NCBI RefSeq assembly: GCF_023740735.1
Contig: NZ_JAMRXH010000006.1
Coordinates: 391,919-455,918, forward strand
Direction of reading: 5' to 3'
Source of the DNA: Nocardia sp. CDC159
Lineage (GTDB): Bacteria > Actinomycetota > Actinomycetes > Mycobacteriales > Mycobacteriaceae
DNA: 64,000 bases
The position numbers and the translations under genes were made by a program. Each line of letters starts with the position of its first letter. Within the stretch, counting starts at the first letter, position 1. The notes beneath the pieces were generated by a model. That model did not search any database and was not told the DNA's origin. It worked only from the letters and a program-made list of their open reading frames with translations. Shown piece by piece: positions 43,659 to 52,958 of this stretch.

Positions 43659-45175
43659 CAGAAGAATCCGAGCTTGTGCGGCGAATAGCTGACCAGCAGA
43701 TTCTTGGTCTGCTGATAGTGATCGAGCATCATCGCGTGGTTCTCGCGCCCGATTCCGGACTTCTTGTACCCGCCGAAGGCGGCATGCGCGGGATAGGCGT
43801 GATAGCAATTCGTCCACACCCGACCGGCCTTGATCGCCCGGCCCATCCGGTAGGCGGTGTTCATATCGCGCGTCCACACGCCCGCGCCGAGCCCGTAGAG
43901 CGTGTCGTTGGCGATCCGCAGCGCCTCGTCGGTGGTGTCGAATCGCGTCACCGACACCACCGGACCGAAGATCTCCTCCTGGAAGACGCGCATATCGTTG
44001 CGGCCCTCGAAGATCGTCGGTTCGATGTAGTAGCCGTTGGGATATTCGTCGACCTTGCGCATCCCGCCGCCGGTGAGCACCTTCGCGCCCTCTTTGCGGC
44101 CGATGTCGATATAGGACATGATCTTCTCGTACTGATCGTTGCTGGCCTGCGCGCCGATCATGGTGGTGTCGTCGAGCGGATCACCGCCGGTGATCGCCCG
44201 GGTGCGCTCGATGCAGCGGGCCATGAAATCGTCGTAGATGGCCGAATGCACCAGCGCGCGCGACGGACACGTGCACACCTCGCCCTGATTCAGCGCGAAC
44301 ATCACGAAACCCTCCACCGCCTTGTCGAGGAATTCGTCGTCGGCGGCGGTCACATCGGGCAGGAAGATGTTGGGGCTCTTGCCGCCCAGCTCCAGCGTGA
44401 CCGGAATGATGTTCTCGCTGGCGTACTGCATGATGAGCCGTCCGGTGGTGGTTTCGCCGGTGAAGGCGACCTTGGCCACCCGCGGGCTGGACGCCAGCGG
44501 TTTCCCTGCCTCCACGCCGAATCCGTTGACCACGTTGACGACTCCGGCCGGGAGCAGATCGGCGATCAGCTCGATCACCAGCAGCAGCGAGGCGGGCGTC
44601 TGCTCGGCGGGCTTGATGACCACGCAGTTGCCCGCCGCCAGCGCGGGCGCGAGCTTCCAGGCCGCCATGAGAATCGGGAAATTCCACGGAATGATCTGCC
44701 CGACCACGCCCAGCGGTTCGTGGAAGTGATAGGCGATGGTGTCGGCATCGATCTCGGAGATGCCGCCCTCCTGCGCCCGGATCGCACCGGCGAAATAGCG
44801 GAAATGGTCGACCGCCAGCGGAATATCGGCGGCCAGGGTCTCGCGCACCGGCTTGCCGTTCTCCCAAGTTTCGGCGACGGCGAGGCGTTCCAGATTCGCC
44901 TCGATCCGGTCGGCGATCCGGTTGAGGATATTCGCGCGCGCGGCGGCCGGGGTCGCGCCCCAGGCGTCGGCGGCCCCGTGCGCGGCATCCAGCGCCAGAT
45001 CGATATCGGCGGCGGTGGATCGGGCCACCTCGCAGAAGGTCTCGCCGTCGACGGGGGAGGGATTCTCGAAATATCGGCCCTCGACCGGAGCCTTCCACTC
45101 GCCGCCGATGAAATTGTCGTAGCGCCGGGCGAATTCGACGATGCTGCCGTCGGCACCGGGTTTGGTGTAGATCAT
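43658..45175 (-). CDS. aldehyde dehydrogenase (acetaldehyde/ExaC-like)
   Basis: This 505-residue NAD-dependent enzyme has P-W-N-F-P near 163, E-L-G-G-K-S-P near 266 with the general base, and the catalytic cysteine in G-E-V-C-T-C-P around 300; the extra neighbouring Cys is typical of the acetaldehyde (AldA/ExaC) branch. The C-terminal [11 protein letters not shown] is intact. Such enzymes oxidise acetaldehyde in ethanol or acetoin catabolism. The gene is followed by DUF779 and preceded by a GAF-domain activator on the same strand, a common catabolic module. Confidence 0.92.
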   Translation of the reverse strand: MIYTKPGADGSIVEFARRYDNFIGGEWKAPVEGRYFENPSPVDGETFCEVARSTAADIDLALDAAHGAADAWGATPAAARANILNRIADRIEANLERLAVAETWENGKPVRETLAADIPLAVDHFRYFAGAIRAQEGGISEIDADTIAYHFHEPLGVVGQIIPWNFPILMAAWKLAPALAAGNCVVIKPAEQTPASLLLVIELIADLLPAGVVNVVNGFGVEAGKPLASSPRVAKVAFTGETTTGRLIMQYASENIIPVTLELGGKSPNIFLPDVTAADDEFLDKAVEGFVMFALNQGEVCTCPSRALVHSAIYDDFMARCIERTRAITGGDPLDDTTMIGAQASNDQYEKIMSYIDIGRKEGAKVLTGGGMRKVDEYPNGYYIEPTIFEGRNDMRVFQEEIFGPVVSVTRFDTTDEALRIANDTLYGLGAGVWTRDMNTAYRMGRAIKAGRVWTNCYHAYPAHAAFGGYKKSGIGRENHAMMLDHYQQTKNLLVSYSPHKLGFF

Positions 45176-45248
45176 GGTGCTCGCTCCTCGATGATCCGTG
45201 GTGACGGGCGTCACTATGGATCGATCGGGTTGGCGAACGGTTGGCGGC

Positions 45249-46472
45249 TCAGCGCAGCGCGTTGTGCAGTCGCGCGGCCACCAGCGCCCGGCGCGGATCG
45301 TCGGCGGCCAGCAGGCGCAGCGCGCGCTCGTGCACCTCGGCATCGGCGGGGCAGCGGGCCCCGAATTCCACCAGATGCGTGGGATTTCGGCTGCTCAGCA
45401 CGGCGGTGCGCAGCCCGACCAGCAGATATTCCCGCCACTCCACGATGCCCGGGGTATCCGAATCCGGCAGCAGCGGACCGCGATACAGCCGCAGCGCGGT
45501 CGCGACGTCACCGGCCGCGATGGCCGCCAGCAGTTCCACCGCGTCGCAGGAGATCGGCCGGGTGAGCAGATAGCGGCGGCTGGAGATGTCGCCGCCGGTC
45601 GCGCGGCGCAGATGCGAGACATCGGCCTTGAGGGTGGCCGCGGCGACCGGGCGGTCGCCATAGACCGCGGCCTGCAGCCGCTGCGGGGTGTAGCCGTCGG
45701 GTTCGAGCGCGAGCAGGGTCAGGATCTCGAGTTGCCTGGGGCGCAGGCGAATCGGTGCGCCCGAGCGGGTCAGGATGGCGGTGCCGAGGCAGTCCAGGCG
45801 CAGTTCGCAGCCGCGGGCGGGCGGTTGGGCGGGCAGCCGCGATTCGATCGCCGAGACCAGCGCCCGCACCGTCGACATGGCCAGCGGGTGGGACCGGTCC
45901 CAGGTGGTCGACAAATCCAGCACACCCAACTGCCGTCCGTCGGGGGCGTGGATGGGCGCGCAGTAGCACACCCAGCCGTGCAGGGCGGCGACCAGATGTT
46001 CGGCGGAGAACACCGTGCTCGGCTGCCCGGTGCGCAGGGCGAGCGACAGGGCGTTGGTGCCCATATGCGTTTCGTCCCAGCGGCCGCCGGGGGCGAAGTT
46101 GACCGCCTCGGCGCGGCGGCGCATCACCCGGCCGCCGCACGACCACAGGATGGTGCCGCGCTCATCGGTGACCGCGGCGACGAAGCCGGAATCGTCGGTG
46201 ATGGAACGTAATTCGTCGGCCAGCTCGGTGACCGGCCCACGCAGCGGCGAATGCGCCCAGCGTGCGCCGATCTCGGCGTCGTCGGCGGGGGCGGCGGCAC
46301 AGCCCGGATCCACGGTCGGCAGCGAGCGCTGCCAGGACTGCACGACCTCGGTGCGCAGCAGGGTGTCGCCCGGCACCGCGGCACGGGTGGCCGCCCACCG
46401 GGCCCATTCCTGTTCCAGCGCGGCACGGCGCTGGGACAGGGTGCGGTTCTGTGGCATCGCGAACAACCTCAT
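45249..46472 (-). CDS. GAF-domain transcriptional regulator (AcoR-like, without AAA domain)
   Basis: This 407-residue regulator has a GAF-type sensor at about 70-230 ([41 protein letters not shown]). The C-terminal part looks like a winged helix ([14 protein letters not shown], then S-H-L-R-R-A-T-G-G). No sigma54 AAA+ module is present. It sits 73 bp upstream of the aldehyde dehydrogenase on the same strand and is its likely activator. ATG 46472 is used; ATG 46457, with GAGG upstream, is equally plausible. Confidence 0.82.
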   Translation of the reverse strand: MRLFAMPQNRTLSQRRAALEQEWARWAATRAAVPGDTLLRTEVVQSWQRSLPTVDPGCAAAPADDAEIGARWAHSPLRGPVTELADELRSITDDSGFVAAVTDERGTILWSCGGRVMRRRAEAVNFAPGGRWDETHMGTNALSLALRTGQPSTVFSAEHLVAALHGWVCYCAPIHAPDGRQLGVLDLSTTWDRSHPLAMSTVRALVSAIESRLPAQPPARGCELRLDCLGTAILTRSGAPIRLRPRQLEILTLLALEPDGYTPQRLQAAVYGDRPVAAATLKADVSHLRRATGGDISSRRYLLTRPISCDAVELLAAIAAGDVATALRLYRGPLLPDSDTPGIVEWREYLLVGLRTAVLSSRNPTHLVEFGARCPADAEVHERALRLLAADDPRRALVAARLHNALR

Positions 46473-46715
46473 GGTCCGAAAAGTCCCTGAGCTCCCCATC
46501 ATTGCCTACCCACGACGGCCGCGGGGCCGATTCCCGCGTGCCGGGCGGCGGGGGGAGCGGTCGGCGCGGACTGGTCCCTTGACCGGACACGCCGCAAATA
46601 CCTTGCGACACGCCGGGCGGATTGCCGAGCTTCGGGAGCGGGCGGTGGTTGTCTGCTAACCGCTGCGCGCAGATGGTCACTCGATCACCACATCCCCTTC
46701 CGAAGGAGACGGGTC

Positions 46716-46991
46716 TTGACGCGTGTCCGCCTATCGCTGGCCGCCCTCGCGCTGGCCGCCGCCGTCGCGGCAACCGCTCCCGCGGCATTGGCCGTGGATC
46801 CGAGCGTGCCTCCGACGCGCCCCGAACAACCGAGCGATCCGTCGCCCCGTGGCCGCGTCGAGGAGCCCGCCCGGCCGCTGAACCTCGAACCGCTGAACAA
46901 GCAGATGCGCGAGCACGCTCCCGCGGATCACTTGTTGAAGAAGATGCCCGCGAGATCGGCGTTCTTGATCGGCGTCTCGGCATTGCGCTGA
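46716..46991 (+). CDS. small secreted protein overlapping a convergent lipoprotein gene
   Basis: TTG 46716 follows AAGGAGA and opens a 91-residue protein. It has a clear signal peptide (L-A-A-L-A-L-A-A-A-V-A-A core, A-L-A cleavage near 26) and a Pro/Glu/Arg-rich mature part. The last 21 codons are antisense to the 3' end of the lipoprotein gene at 46928. Signal peptide and ribosome binding site argue it is real, but the overlapping tail is unusual. Function is unknown. Confidence 0.5.
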   Translation: MTRVRLSLAALALAAAVAATAPAALAVDPSVPPTRPEQPSDPSPRGRVEEPARPLNLEPLNKQMREHAPADHLLKKMPARSAFLIGVSALR

Positions 46992-47239
46992 GTACCGCAC
47001 AGGAAGTCCACCGCGACCATGGTGGCGTCGACCGTGGTGCCCGCGGGCTCGTGCTCGTCCCCGGTCTGCTGTTTGACGAATTTGGTGACCGTCATCCGCT
47101 TGGTGTCCTGGTCCTGCTTCACATATTCGCTGCACGGGGTGTCACCGCCCTTGTTGAGCGCGCGCTGGACGTCGGTGCAGCCACCGAGAAGCGTTGCGGC
47201 GACGGCCAATCCGGCGGCGGTCCAGCGCGTGGGGGTCAT
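46928..47239 (-). CDS. small lipoprotein (weak HdeA-like resemblance)
   Basis: This 103-residue lipoprotein has a lipobox L-G-G-C near residues 18-21. The mature domain has two further cysteines in P-C-S-E-Y and D-F-L-C-G-T, spaced as in HdeA-type acid-stress chaperones, and a V-T-K-F-V-K helix between them. The resemblance is by pattern only. AGGAGA lies upstream of ATG 47239. It shares 64 bp of its 3' end with the convergent small secreted protein gene. Confidence 0.7.
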   Translation of the reverse strand: MTPTRWTAAGLAVAATLLGGCTDVQRALNKGGDTPCSEYVKQDQDTKRMTVTKFVKQQTGDEHEPAGTTVDATMVAVDFLCGTQRNAETPIKNADLAGIFFNK

Positions 47240-47358
47240 CAAGCGGTCTCCTGGTGTGTTCGGGCAGCGGGCCGATCCCGGCTGTCGGCAGCCCAGCCTA
47301 GAGGGTGGACGGGGCGCACCACCTCCGGGAGATCCCGGAAATAGCGAAGTTGAAAATA

Positions 47359-47374
47359 TGTGATCTGCATCACA
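47359..47374. promoter_or_regulatory. CRP/FNR-type binding site upstream of UvrA-like gene
   Basis: TGTGA-TCTGCA-TCACA matches the CRP consensus TGTGA-N6-TCACA exactly, in an AT-rich pocket 45-60 bp before ATG 47419. Actinobacterial Crp proteins use this same sequence. Confidence 0.65.
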
Positions 47375-47418
47375 ATACGTCGGGCATTTTGTCGGTCCGC
47401 TCTGGCAAGGTGATCGCC

Positions 47419-49692
47419 ATGCCCGACGCTTTCGCCGATCCGATCCGCATCCGTGGTGCCCGCGAGCACAACCTGCGCAACGTCTCACTCGACATCCCCA
47501 AGAACAAGATCACCGTATTCACCGGGGTGTCCGGTTCCGGCAAGTCCTCGATCGTCTTCGACACCATCGCCGTGGAGGCGCAGCGTCAGCTCTACGCCAC
47601 GCTGCCGCCGTTCGTGGTGAACTTTCTGCCCCGTTACGAGCGCCCGCACGCCGAGGCGATCGACAATCTCGCCGCGCCGGTCATCATCGATCAGCAGCCC
47701 GTGGGCGGCGGTCCGCGCTCCACCGTCGGCACCATGACCGACATCTACTCGATGATCCGGGGGCTGTTCGCCCGCTTCGGTTCCCCCTCGACCGGATTGG
47801 TCTACGACTATTCGTTCAACACCCCGCAGGGCATGTGCCCTGAGTGCGACGGCCTCGGCGTGACATTGCGGGTGGACGAGGAAAGGCTGCTGGACCGCTC
47901 GAAAACACTGAACGAGGGCGCGATCCTGCTGCCCGGTCACGCCGTCGGCAGCCCGGACTGGCAGATGTACGGCAGTTCGGGGCGGTTCGATCCGGACAAG
48001 AGGCTGGCCGACTACTCCGCCGAGGAATGGCACGACCTGCTGCACGGCAGCGGCGGCAAGGTGGAAATGACCTTCGCCAAGGGCAGTTTCAAGGCCGACT
48101 ACGAGGGGCTGGCCGACAAGTTCACTCGCACCAAGATCAAGCGCGACACCAGCGGCCTGTCGGAGAAGTCGCGCGAGCAGATCCAGCGCTTCCTGTCCGA
48201 GGGCATCTGCCCGGCGTGCGCGGGCGCGCGCCTCAAGCCCGAGGCGCTGGCGACCCGCATCGGCGGGCGCAATATCGCCGAGTGGACGCGGCTGCAGATC
48301 ACCGATCTGATCGCGGTCGTCGCCGAGATCGAGGATTCGGCCGCGCGCGGGCTGGCCGAGGCCACCCGCACCGCCCTGCAGCGGGTGGCCGATATCGGGC
48401 TCGGCTATCTGAGCCTGGACCGCCCGACCTCGACGCTGTCGGGCGGTGAGGGCCAGCGGCTGAAGATGATCACGCATCTGGGCTCGACGCTGGTCGGGAT
48501 GACCTACATCTTCGACGAGCCGAGCGTCGGACTGCATCCGCGCGATGTCGGGCGGCTCAATCGGATGCTGACGGCCCTGCGCGACAAGGGCAATACCGTA
48601 CTGGTCGTCGAGCACGATCCCGATGTCATCCAGATCGCCGATCACATCGTCGATGTCGGGCCACGCGCGGGCACGCACGGCGGGCAGATCGTGTTCACCG
48701 GGACATTCGCCGAATTGCGCGCCGCCGACACGCCGACCGGGGCCGGGCTGCGCCGGCCGTTTCGGGTGAAGGAGCACTTCCGTACGGCCACCGGCGAATT
48801 GGTGATCGACGGGGCCACCGCGCACAACCTGAAGAACGTCACCGTCGCGATCCCGACGGGTGTGCTGACCGCGATCACCGGCGTGGCCGGGTCGGGTAAG
48901 TCCAGCCTCATCCGCGACGAATTCGTGCCGCGCCATCCCGAGGCGATCGTTGTCGATCAATCGGCCATCGCCGCGTCGTCGCGCTCGACTCCAGCCACCT
49001 ATCTGGGGTTGATGGATACGATTCGCAAGCTGTTCGCCAAGGAGACCGGGCAGCCCGCCGGGCTGTTCAGTTTCAATTCCGCGGGCGCGTGCCCGGCCTG
49101 CGAGGGACGCGGGGTGATCATCACCGAAATCGCCTATATGGATCCGGTGACCACGCACTGCGAGGCATGTGCGGGGCGGCGTTTCTCCGAGGCGGTGCTC
49201 GCCCATCGGCTGCGCGGCAAATCGATCGCCGATGTGCTCGAACTGCCCGCCGAGCAGGCCGTGGAGTTCTTCCCCGAAAGGGCACTCAATGCCAAGTTGC
49301 GCACCATGATCGAGGTCGGGCTGCCGTATCTGACGCTGGGCCAGGCCATGAGCACGCTGTCCGGCGGCGAGCGCCAGCGCATCAAGCTCGCCACTCAGCT
49401 GCACCGCACCGGCTCGGTCTACGTCCTCGACGAGCCGACCACCGGCCTGCACATGTCGGATGTGGATACCCTGCTGGCACTGCTGGATTCGCTGGTCGAG
49501 CGGGGCAATACCGTGCTCGTCATCGAGCACAACCTGGATGTGGTGGCGCATGCCGACTGGGTGATCGATCTGGGTCCCGACGGCGGTAAGAACGGCGGTG
49601 AGGTCGTCTTTACCGGTACCCCCGCCGAACTGCTCGCCCATCCGAGTTCGCTGACGGGTCTGCACCTGCGCAAGTACAAGGTGGCCGGATAG
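47419..49692 (+). CDS. UvrA-like ABC ATPase (excinuclease-related, drug-resistance type)
   Basis: This 757-residue protein has two ABC ATPase modules. Walker A motifs lie near 36-44 (G-V-S-G-S-G-K-S-S) and 489-497 (G-V-A-G-S-G-K-S-S), with signatures L-S-G-G near 340 and 647. Zinc-finger cysteines include C-P-E-C near 140, C-P-A-C near 264, C-P-A-C near 558 and C-E-A-C near 581. It is some 200 residues shorter than true UvrA, as in UvrA2/DrrC-type proteins linked to drug or DNA-damage tolerance. ATG 47419 has AAGG upstream. A perfect CRP site lies in its promoter. Confidence 0.88.
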   Translation: MPDAFADPIRIRGAREHNLRNVSLDIPKNKITVFTGVSGSGKSSIVFDTIAVEAQRQLYATLPPFVVNFLPRYERPHAEAIDNLAAPVIIDQQPVGGGPRSTVGTMTDIYSMIRGLFARFGSPSTGLVYDYSFNTPQGMCPECDGLGVTLRVDEERLLDRSKTLNEGAILLPGHAVGSPDWQMYGSSGRFDPDKRLADYSAEEWHDLLHGSGGKVEMTFAKGSFKADYEGLADKFTRTKIKRDTSGLSEKSREQIQRFLSEGICPACAGARLKPEALATRIGGRNIAEWTRLQITDLIAVVAEIEDSAARGLAEATRTALQRVADIGLGYLSLDRPTSTLSGGEGQRLKMITHLGSTLVGMTYIFDEPSVGLHPRDVGRLNRMLTALRDKGNTVLVVEHDPDVIQIADHIVDVGPRAGTHGGQIVFTGTFAELRAADTPTGAGLRRPFRVKEHFRTATGELVIDGATAHNLKNVTVAIPTGVLTAITGVAGSGKSSLIRDEFVPRHPEAIVVDQSAIAASSRSTPATYLGLMDTIRKLFAKETGQPAGLFSFNSAGACPACEGRGVIITEIAYMDPVTTHCEACAGRRFSEAVLAHRLRGKSIADVLELPAEQAVEFFPERALNAKLRTMIEVGLPYLTLGQAMSTLSGGERQRIKLATQLHRTGSVYVLDEPTTGLHMSDVDTLLALLDSLVERGNTVLVIEHNLDVVAHADWVIDLGPDGGKNGGEVVFTGTPAELLAHPSSLTGLHLRKYKVAG

Positions 49693-49695
49693 GGT
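49690..49695 (+). promoter_or_regulatory. -10 element TAGGGT overlapping the upstream stop codon
   Basis: The TAG stop of the UvrA-like gene (49690-49692) is also the first half of TAGGGT, which ends 6 nt before ATG 49702. The downstream aldo/keto reductase may thus have a leaderless promoter inside the end of the upstream gene. Confidence 0.5.
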
Positions 49696-49701
49696 CGGCG
49701 C

Positions 49702-50733
49702 ATGCAGTACAGCACGCTCGGCAATACCGGCCTCATCGTCTCCCGGCTCGCCTTCGGCGCCATGACCTTCACCGCGGGCAACCGTGACCTCGGCGCGGTG
49801 TACAAGGTCGGCGCCGATCTGGCGCACGAACTGGTCGGACGCGCACTGGCCGCGGGGATCAACTTCTTCGACACCGCCGACGGCTATGCCGACGGGGAGT
49901 CGGAAACCCTGCTGGGGCAGGCGCTTGCGCCGCATCGCGACGATGTCGTCATCGCGACCAAGGTCGGGTTCCGCACCGGCACGCCGCTGACCCGGTCGGG
50001 CCTGTCGCGGCGGCACATCCTGTGGTCGATCGATCAGAGCCTGCGGCGGCTGGGTACCGACTGGGTCGATGTGTACATCGCGCACCGCGAGGATCCGTTC
50101 ACGCCGCTGGAGGAGACGCTGGCGGCGCTCGACGAGGTGGTGCGGTCGGGACGGGCCCGGTATCTGGGCTTCTCGAACTGGTCGGCGTGGAAGGTGGCCG
50201 CCGCCATGGAGATTCAGCGCGCCAACGGGTGGGCGCCGTTCACCCACGGGCAGATGAACTATTCGCTGGTGGGCCGCGACGTGGAGCGCGACGTGCTGCC
50301 GATGCTGGAGCGCTACGGGCTCGGGCTGACGGTGTGGAGCCCGCTGGCCAGCGGCTTCCTGTCCGGTAAGTACACCCGCGAATCGCTGACCGATCCGGAC
50401 AACCGGCTGGCGGGCTTCGACATCCTGCCCTTCGACAAGGAGCGGGGATTCGGGCTCATCGAGCGCCTGCGCGTCCTCGCCGACAAGCATCAGGCCAGCG
50501 TCGCGCAGGTGGCGCTGGCGTGGTTGCTGGCCAAGCCCGCCGTCACCAGTGTGCTGTTGGGTGCGACCAAACTGCCGCAGCTCGAGGACAATCTGGGCGC
50601 GGCCGAGCTGCGGCTGGACCCCGAGGAGGTGGCCGAGCTGGACGCCGCCATGCCGCCCGCGCCGGTGTATCCGAACTGGTTCATCGAGAATATGCGCGAT
50701 CAGCCCGCGACCGAGGCGCTCGCCGGGCGATGA
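49702..50733 (+). CDS. aldo/keto reductase
   Basis: This 343-residue AKR has Asp in F-F-D-T-A near 53, Tyr in D-G-Y-A-D near 58, Lys in I-A-T-K-V near 88 and His in Y-I-A-H-R near 127, a complete catalytic tetrad. The C-terminal cofactor loop L-L-G-A-T-K-L-P-Q-L-E-D-N is intact. It resembles the first aldo/keto reductase of the window but is not a close copy. The start is supported by the TAGGGT hexamer; the stop overlaps the next gene as ATGA. Confidence 0.9.
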   Translation: MQYSTLGNTGLIVSRLAFGAMTFTAGNRDLGAVYKVGADLAHELVGRALAAGINFFDTADGYADGESETLLGQALAPHRDDVVIATKVGFRTGTPLTRSGLSRRHILWSIDQSLRRLGTDWVDVYIAHREDPFTPLEETLAALDEVVRSGRARYLGFSNWSAWKVAAAMEIQRANGWAPFTHGQMNYSLVGRDVERDVLPMLERYGLGLTVWSPLASGFLSGKYTRESLTDPDNRLAGFDILPFDKERGFGLIERLRVLADKHQASVAQVALAWLLAKPAVTSVLLGATKLPQLEDNLGAAELRLDPEEVAELDAAMPPAPVYPNWFIENMRDQPATEALAGR

Positions 50734-51461
50734 CGGTCGCGGAGTCGGTGTCGTCGGTGGCCGAGCGGCTGACCCTGGTGTCACCGCATCCGCCGCTGTG
50801 GGTGGTGCTCGCCACGGCCGGGGCGGCGCTGCTGGCCGTGGTGTATCCGCCGCTGTGGCGGATCCTGCGGACCGCGGTGACGATCGCCCACGAGCTCGGG
50901 CATGCGGTGGTGGCCGTGCTGACCGGGCGCACGCTGCGCAGCATTCGGTTGCATTCGGATACCTCGGGGGTGACGGTCTCGCGCGGAAAGCCCTACGGGC
51001 TGGGCATGATTCTGACCACCATGGCCGGGTATCCGGCGCCCTCGGCGCTCGGGCTGGGCTGCGCGGCGCTGCTGGCCGAGGGGCGGCTGACGCTGATGCT
51101 GTGGCTGGTGGTGGCCGCGCTCGCGGTGTTGCTGGTGATGATCCGCAACCTGTTCGGTCTGCTGGCGGTGTTGTGCGCCGGGGCGGTGGTGTTCGCGGTG
51201 TCCTGGTACGGAACCGTCGTGCAGCAGGGCGTTTTCGGCTATGCGGTCGCCTGGTTTCTGCTGTTCGGTGGAATGCGCACGATTGCCGAATTGCAGCGCG
51301 TGCATATGCGCGGCGACGGCTCCGATGCCGACCAGCTGGCCTATCTCACCCGGATTCCCGGCCTGTTCTGGGTGTTGCTGTTCGGTGCGGGGGCGTTGGC
51401 GGCGTTGATCTTCGGCGGGCGGTTGTTGCTGGGCTACTGGCCCTCGATGGGCAGCGCCTGA
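50730..51461 (+). CDS. M50-like membrane metallopeptidase
   Basis: This 243-residue membrane protein has the zinc motif H-E-L-G-H at 54-58 in A-V-T-I-A-H-E-L-G-H-A-V-V-A and about five hydrophobic helices (around 22-40, 106-120, 124-140, 145-160 and 215-235). It matches the M50 family protein group annotated in actinobacteria as site-2-protease-like, though no PDZ domain is seen. ATG 50730 overlaps the aldo/keto reductase stop, so both are probably one transcript. Its substrate is unknown. Confidence 0.85.
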   Translation: MTVAESVSSVAERLTLVSPHPPLWVVLATAGAALLAVVYPPLWRILRTAVTIAHELGHAVVAVLTGRTLRSIRLHSDTSGVTVSRGKPYGLGMILTTMAGYPAPSALGLGCAALLAEGRLTLMLWLVVAALAVLLVMIRNLFGLLAVLCAGAVVFAVSWYGTVVQQGVFGYAVAWFLLFGGMRTIAELQRVHMRGDGSDADQLAYLTRIPGLFWVLLFGAGALAALIFGGRLLLGYWPSMGSA

Positions 51462-51463
51462 AT

Positions 51464-52279
51464 TCAGCCGCGCCGCATACTTCCGGCGCAGGCCCGCCAG
51501 ACGCGGGCCTCGCTCGGATTGCCCTGGCGGTCCAATATTTCCGCGAGACCGGCCATGGCGCGGATGTCGCCGCTGTCGGCGGCGGCGCGCCACCAGCGTT
51601 CGGCCTCGGCGAGTTCGCCGCGGCGGTAGCGCACGACGCCGAGGTCGTAGGCCGCGCCCGCGTGGCCGAAATCGGCGGCCTGGGTCCACAGGGCGCACGC
51701 CTGCTCCAGGTCGCCGCGGCCGTGCATGGCGACGCCGAGGTCGTAGAGCGCACCGCGGTAACGGCTTTCGTCGGTGGGGGCGGCGGTGACATCGACCTCG
51801 ACGACCAGTTCGGTGAAGTCCGGATCGCCGACGCCCGCGCTGCAGTACAGCAGCGGGCGACCCTCGGCGGTGCGCTCGAGGAGGATGCCGTAGTTGCCGG
51901 TCCAGGATTCGGTGACGCCCGCGGTGTCCATCCACACCGGGGTCAGGGTGAACGAGGCCTCCGGACCGGCCGCCTGCACCTCCAGTTCGATGCCCGCTGC
52001 CATGGCATCGATCCACACGTCGACCCCGCGCAGCCGCCGTCCCTCCAGCGCGACGTGCCCGCCGAGCATCGACAGCCCGAGACCCAGGCCCAGCAACCCC
52101 TCCGGCGGCGCGGCCGAGCGCAGCCGCAGCGAGACCGTGGTCGGATCCGGCCCGAGCTCGGCACAGTACATGGGATAGACGGACTCCCCGTGCCAGTCGA
52201 CCGGTTCGGCGCTGACATAGCGCTCGGCCAGTGACACCACCGCCTCGTCCTGCTCGCCGTACAGGGACGGCCCGGTCAT
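51464..52279 (-). CDS. Sel1/TPR-repeat protein
   Basis: This 271-residue soluble protein ends in three Sel1-like helical repeats (about 170-265): Y-D-L-G-V-A-M-H-G-R-G-D-L-E-Q-A, A-A-Y-D-L-G-V-V-R-Y-R-R-G-E-L-A-E-A, and A-M-A-G-L-A-E-I-L-D-R-Q-G. The N-terminal 165 residues are beta-rich with no recognised family. Such repeats mediate protein-protein contacts. ATG 52279 follows GAAAGGTGGG and begins the plausible N-terminus; the longer frame upstream is not coding-like. It converges with the M50-type gene, with 2 bp between stops. Confidence 0.78.
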   Translation of the reverse strand: MTGPSLYGEQDEAVVSLAERYVSAEPVDWHGESVYPMYCAELGPDPTTVSLRLRSAAPPEGLLGLGLGLSMLGGHVALEGRRLRGVDVWIDAMAAGIELEVQAAGPEASFTLTPVWMDTAGVTESWTGNYGILLERTAEGRPLLYCSAGVGDPDFTELVVEVDVTAAPTDESRYRGALYDLGVAMHGRGDLEQACALWTQAADFGHAGAAYDLGVVRYRRGELAEAERWWRAAADSGDIRAMAGLAEILDRQGNPSEARVWRACAGSMRRG

Positions 52280-52687
52280 CGTGCCCACCTTTCGCCGCGG
52301 CTTGTCGGGAAGGATTCGGCCATACGCTAGTACTCGCGGCGCGGAAAAATCGCTGAACGAACAGGTATTTGCCAGGAACTGCGGACAGCAAACCCGCACA
52401 CCGGAATTCGACCGACCGATTTGCACCCAATGCCAGATTGCGCGGGCGGCGGGGCGGCGGAAGGTGGGGCACCGGGCGTGCGAGCGCCTACCCGCACGGC
52501 CGAAGCCATGCCCGGTACGGTCGATGTGGTGGTGGCCGGGGCCACGGCGGTCGGGCCTGGTTCGGGGCGGCGGCGTAACGTCGGCGTTGCCTGCATTCGC
52601 GCGTGTCGTGCCTCGATGATCCGGGACGAACGAGGATGAATCCGGGCATATCGCCCCGGGGCAAATGATTTCGATTTCCCGGATCCT

Positions 52688-52704
52688 AAAAAGACGGCTT
52701 TTTT
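52688..52704. terminator. A/T hairpin-like sequence
   Basis: AAAAAG-ACGG-CTTTTTTT forms a weak A:T stem followed by a T-run, unusual in this GC-rich DNA. It could terminate transcripts entering from the left. Confidence 0.35.
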
Positions 52705-52892
52705 TCTACGTCGGTTCCGGCCCATCCTGCAACAGGGTGCACAGTGCTGACCAGGCTGGTTGATGCTACAACACAAATGTGAGTTGTTTCGTCAACAGAT
52801 GCCTCCGGTGGTTTTGTGCCGATGCGAGCGATATCCTTGACTCGCGAGTTTCTGAAAAGTGTCGTTCACCTCCGCTTTACATGATCGACAGA

Positions 52893-52910
52893 TACTTCCG
52901 CGCGGAAGTA
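52893..52910. promoter_or_regulatory. 18-bp perfect palindrome upstream of the acyltransferase operon
   Basis: TACTTCCGCGCGGAAGTA is fully self-complementary, as expected for a TetR-family operator. It lies 220 bp upstream of the first operon gene and 43 bp upstream of a -10-like TACAGT. Confidence 0.65.
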
Positions 52911-52945
52911 CTGTGATGGTGAACACGCTTTTCAGCCCTTCCTTA

Positions 52946-52958
52946 ACTGTCGTACAGT
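52946..52958 (+). promoter_or_regulatory. putative operon promoter -10 with small palindrome
   Basis: ACTGT-CGT-ACAGT overlaps TACAGT (52953-52958), a TANNNT -10 hexamer reading toward the operon. Transcription from here would give an mRNA leader of about 165 nt before ATG 53130. Confidence 0.45.

Noticed and set aside
47485..50784. A minus-strand open frame of about 1,100 codons.
   Set aside because: It is antisense to the UvrA-like and aldo/keto reductase genes, whose motifs are unmistakable. Long antisense frames are a by-product of high GC content.
52281..52776. Short ORFs on both strands in the region before the acyltransferase operon.
   Set aside because: They have biased, low-information translations and no ribosome binding sites or family motifs; the region is better read as regulatory.
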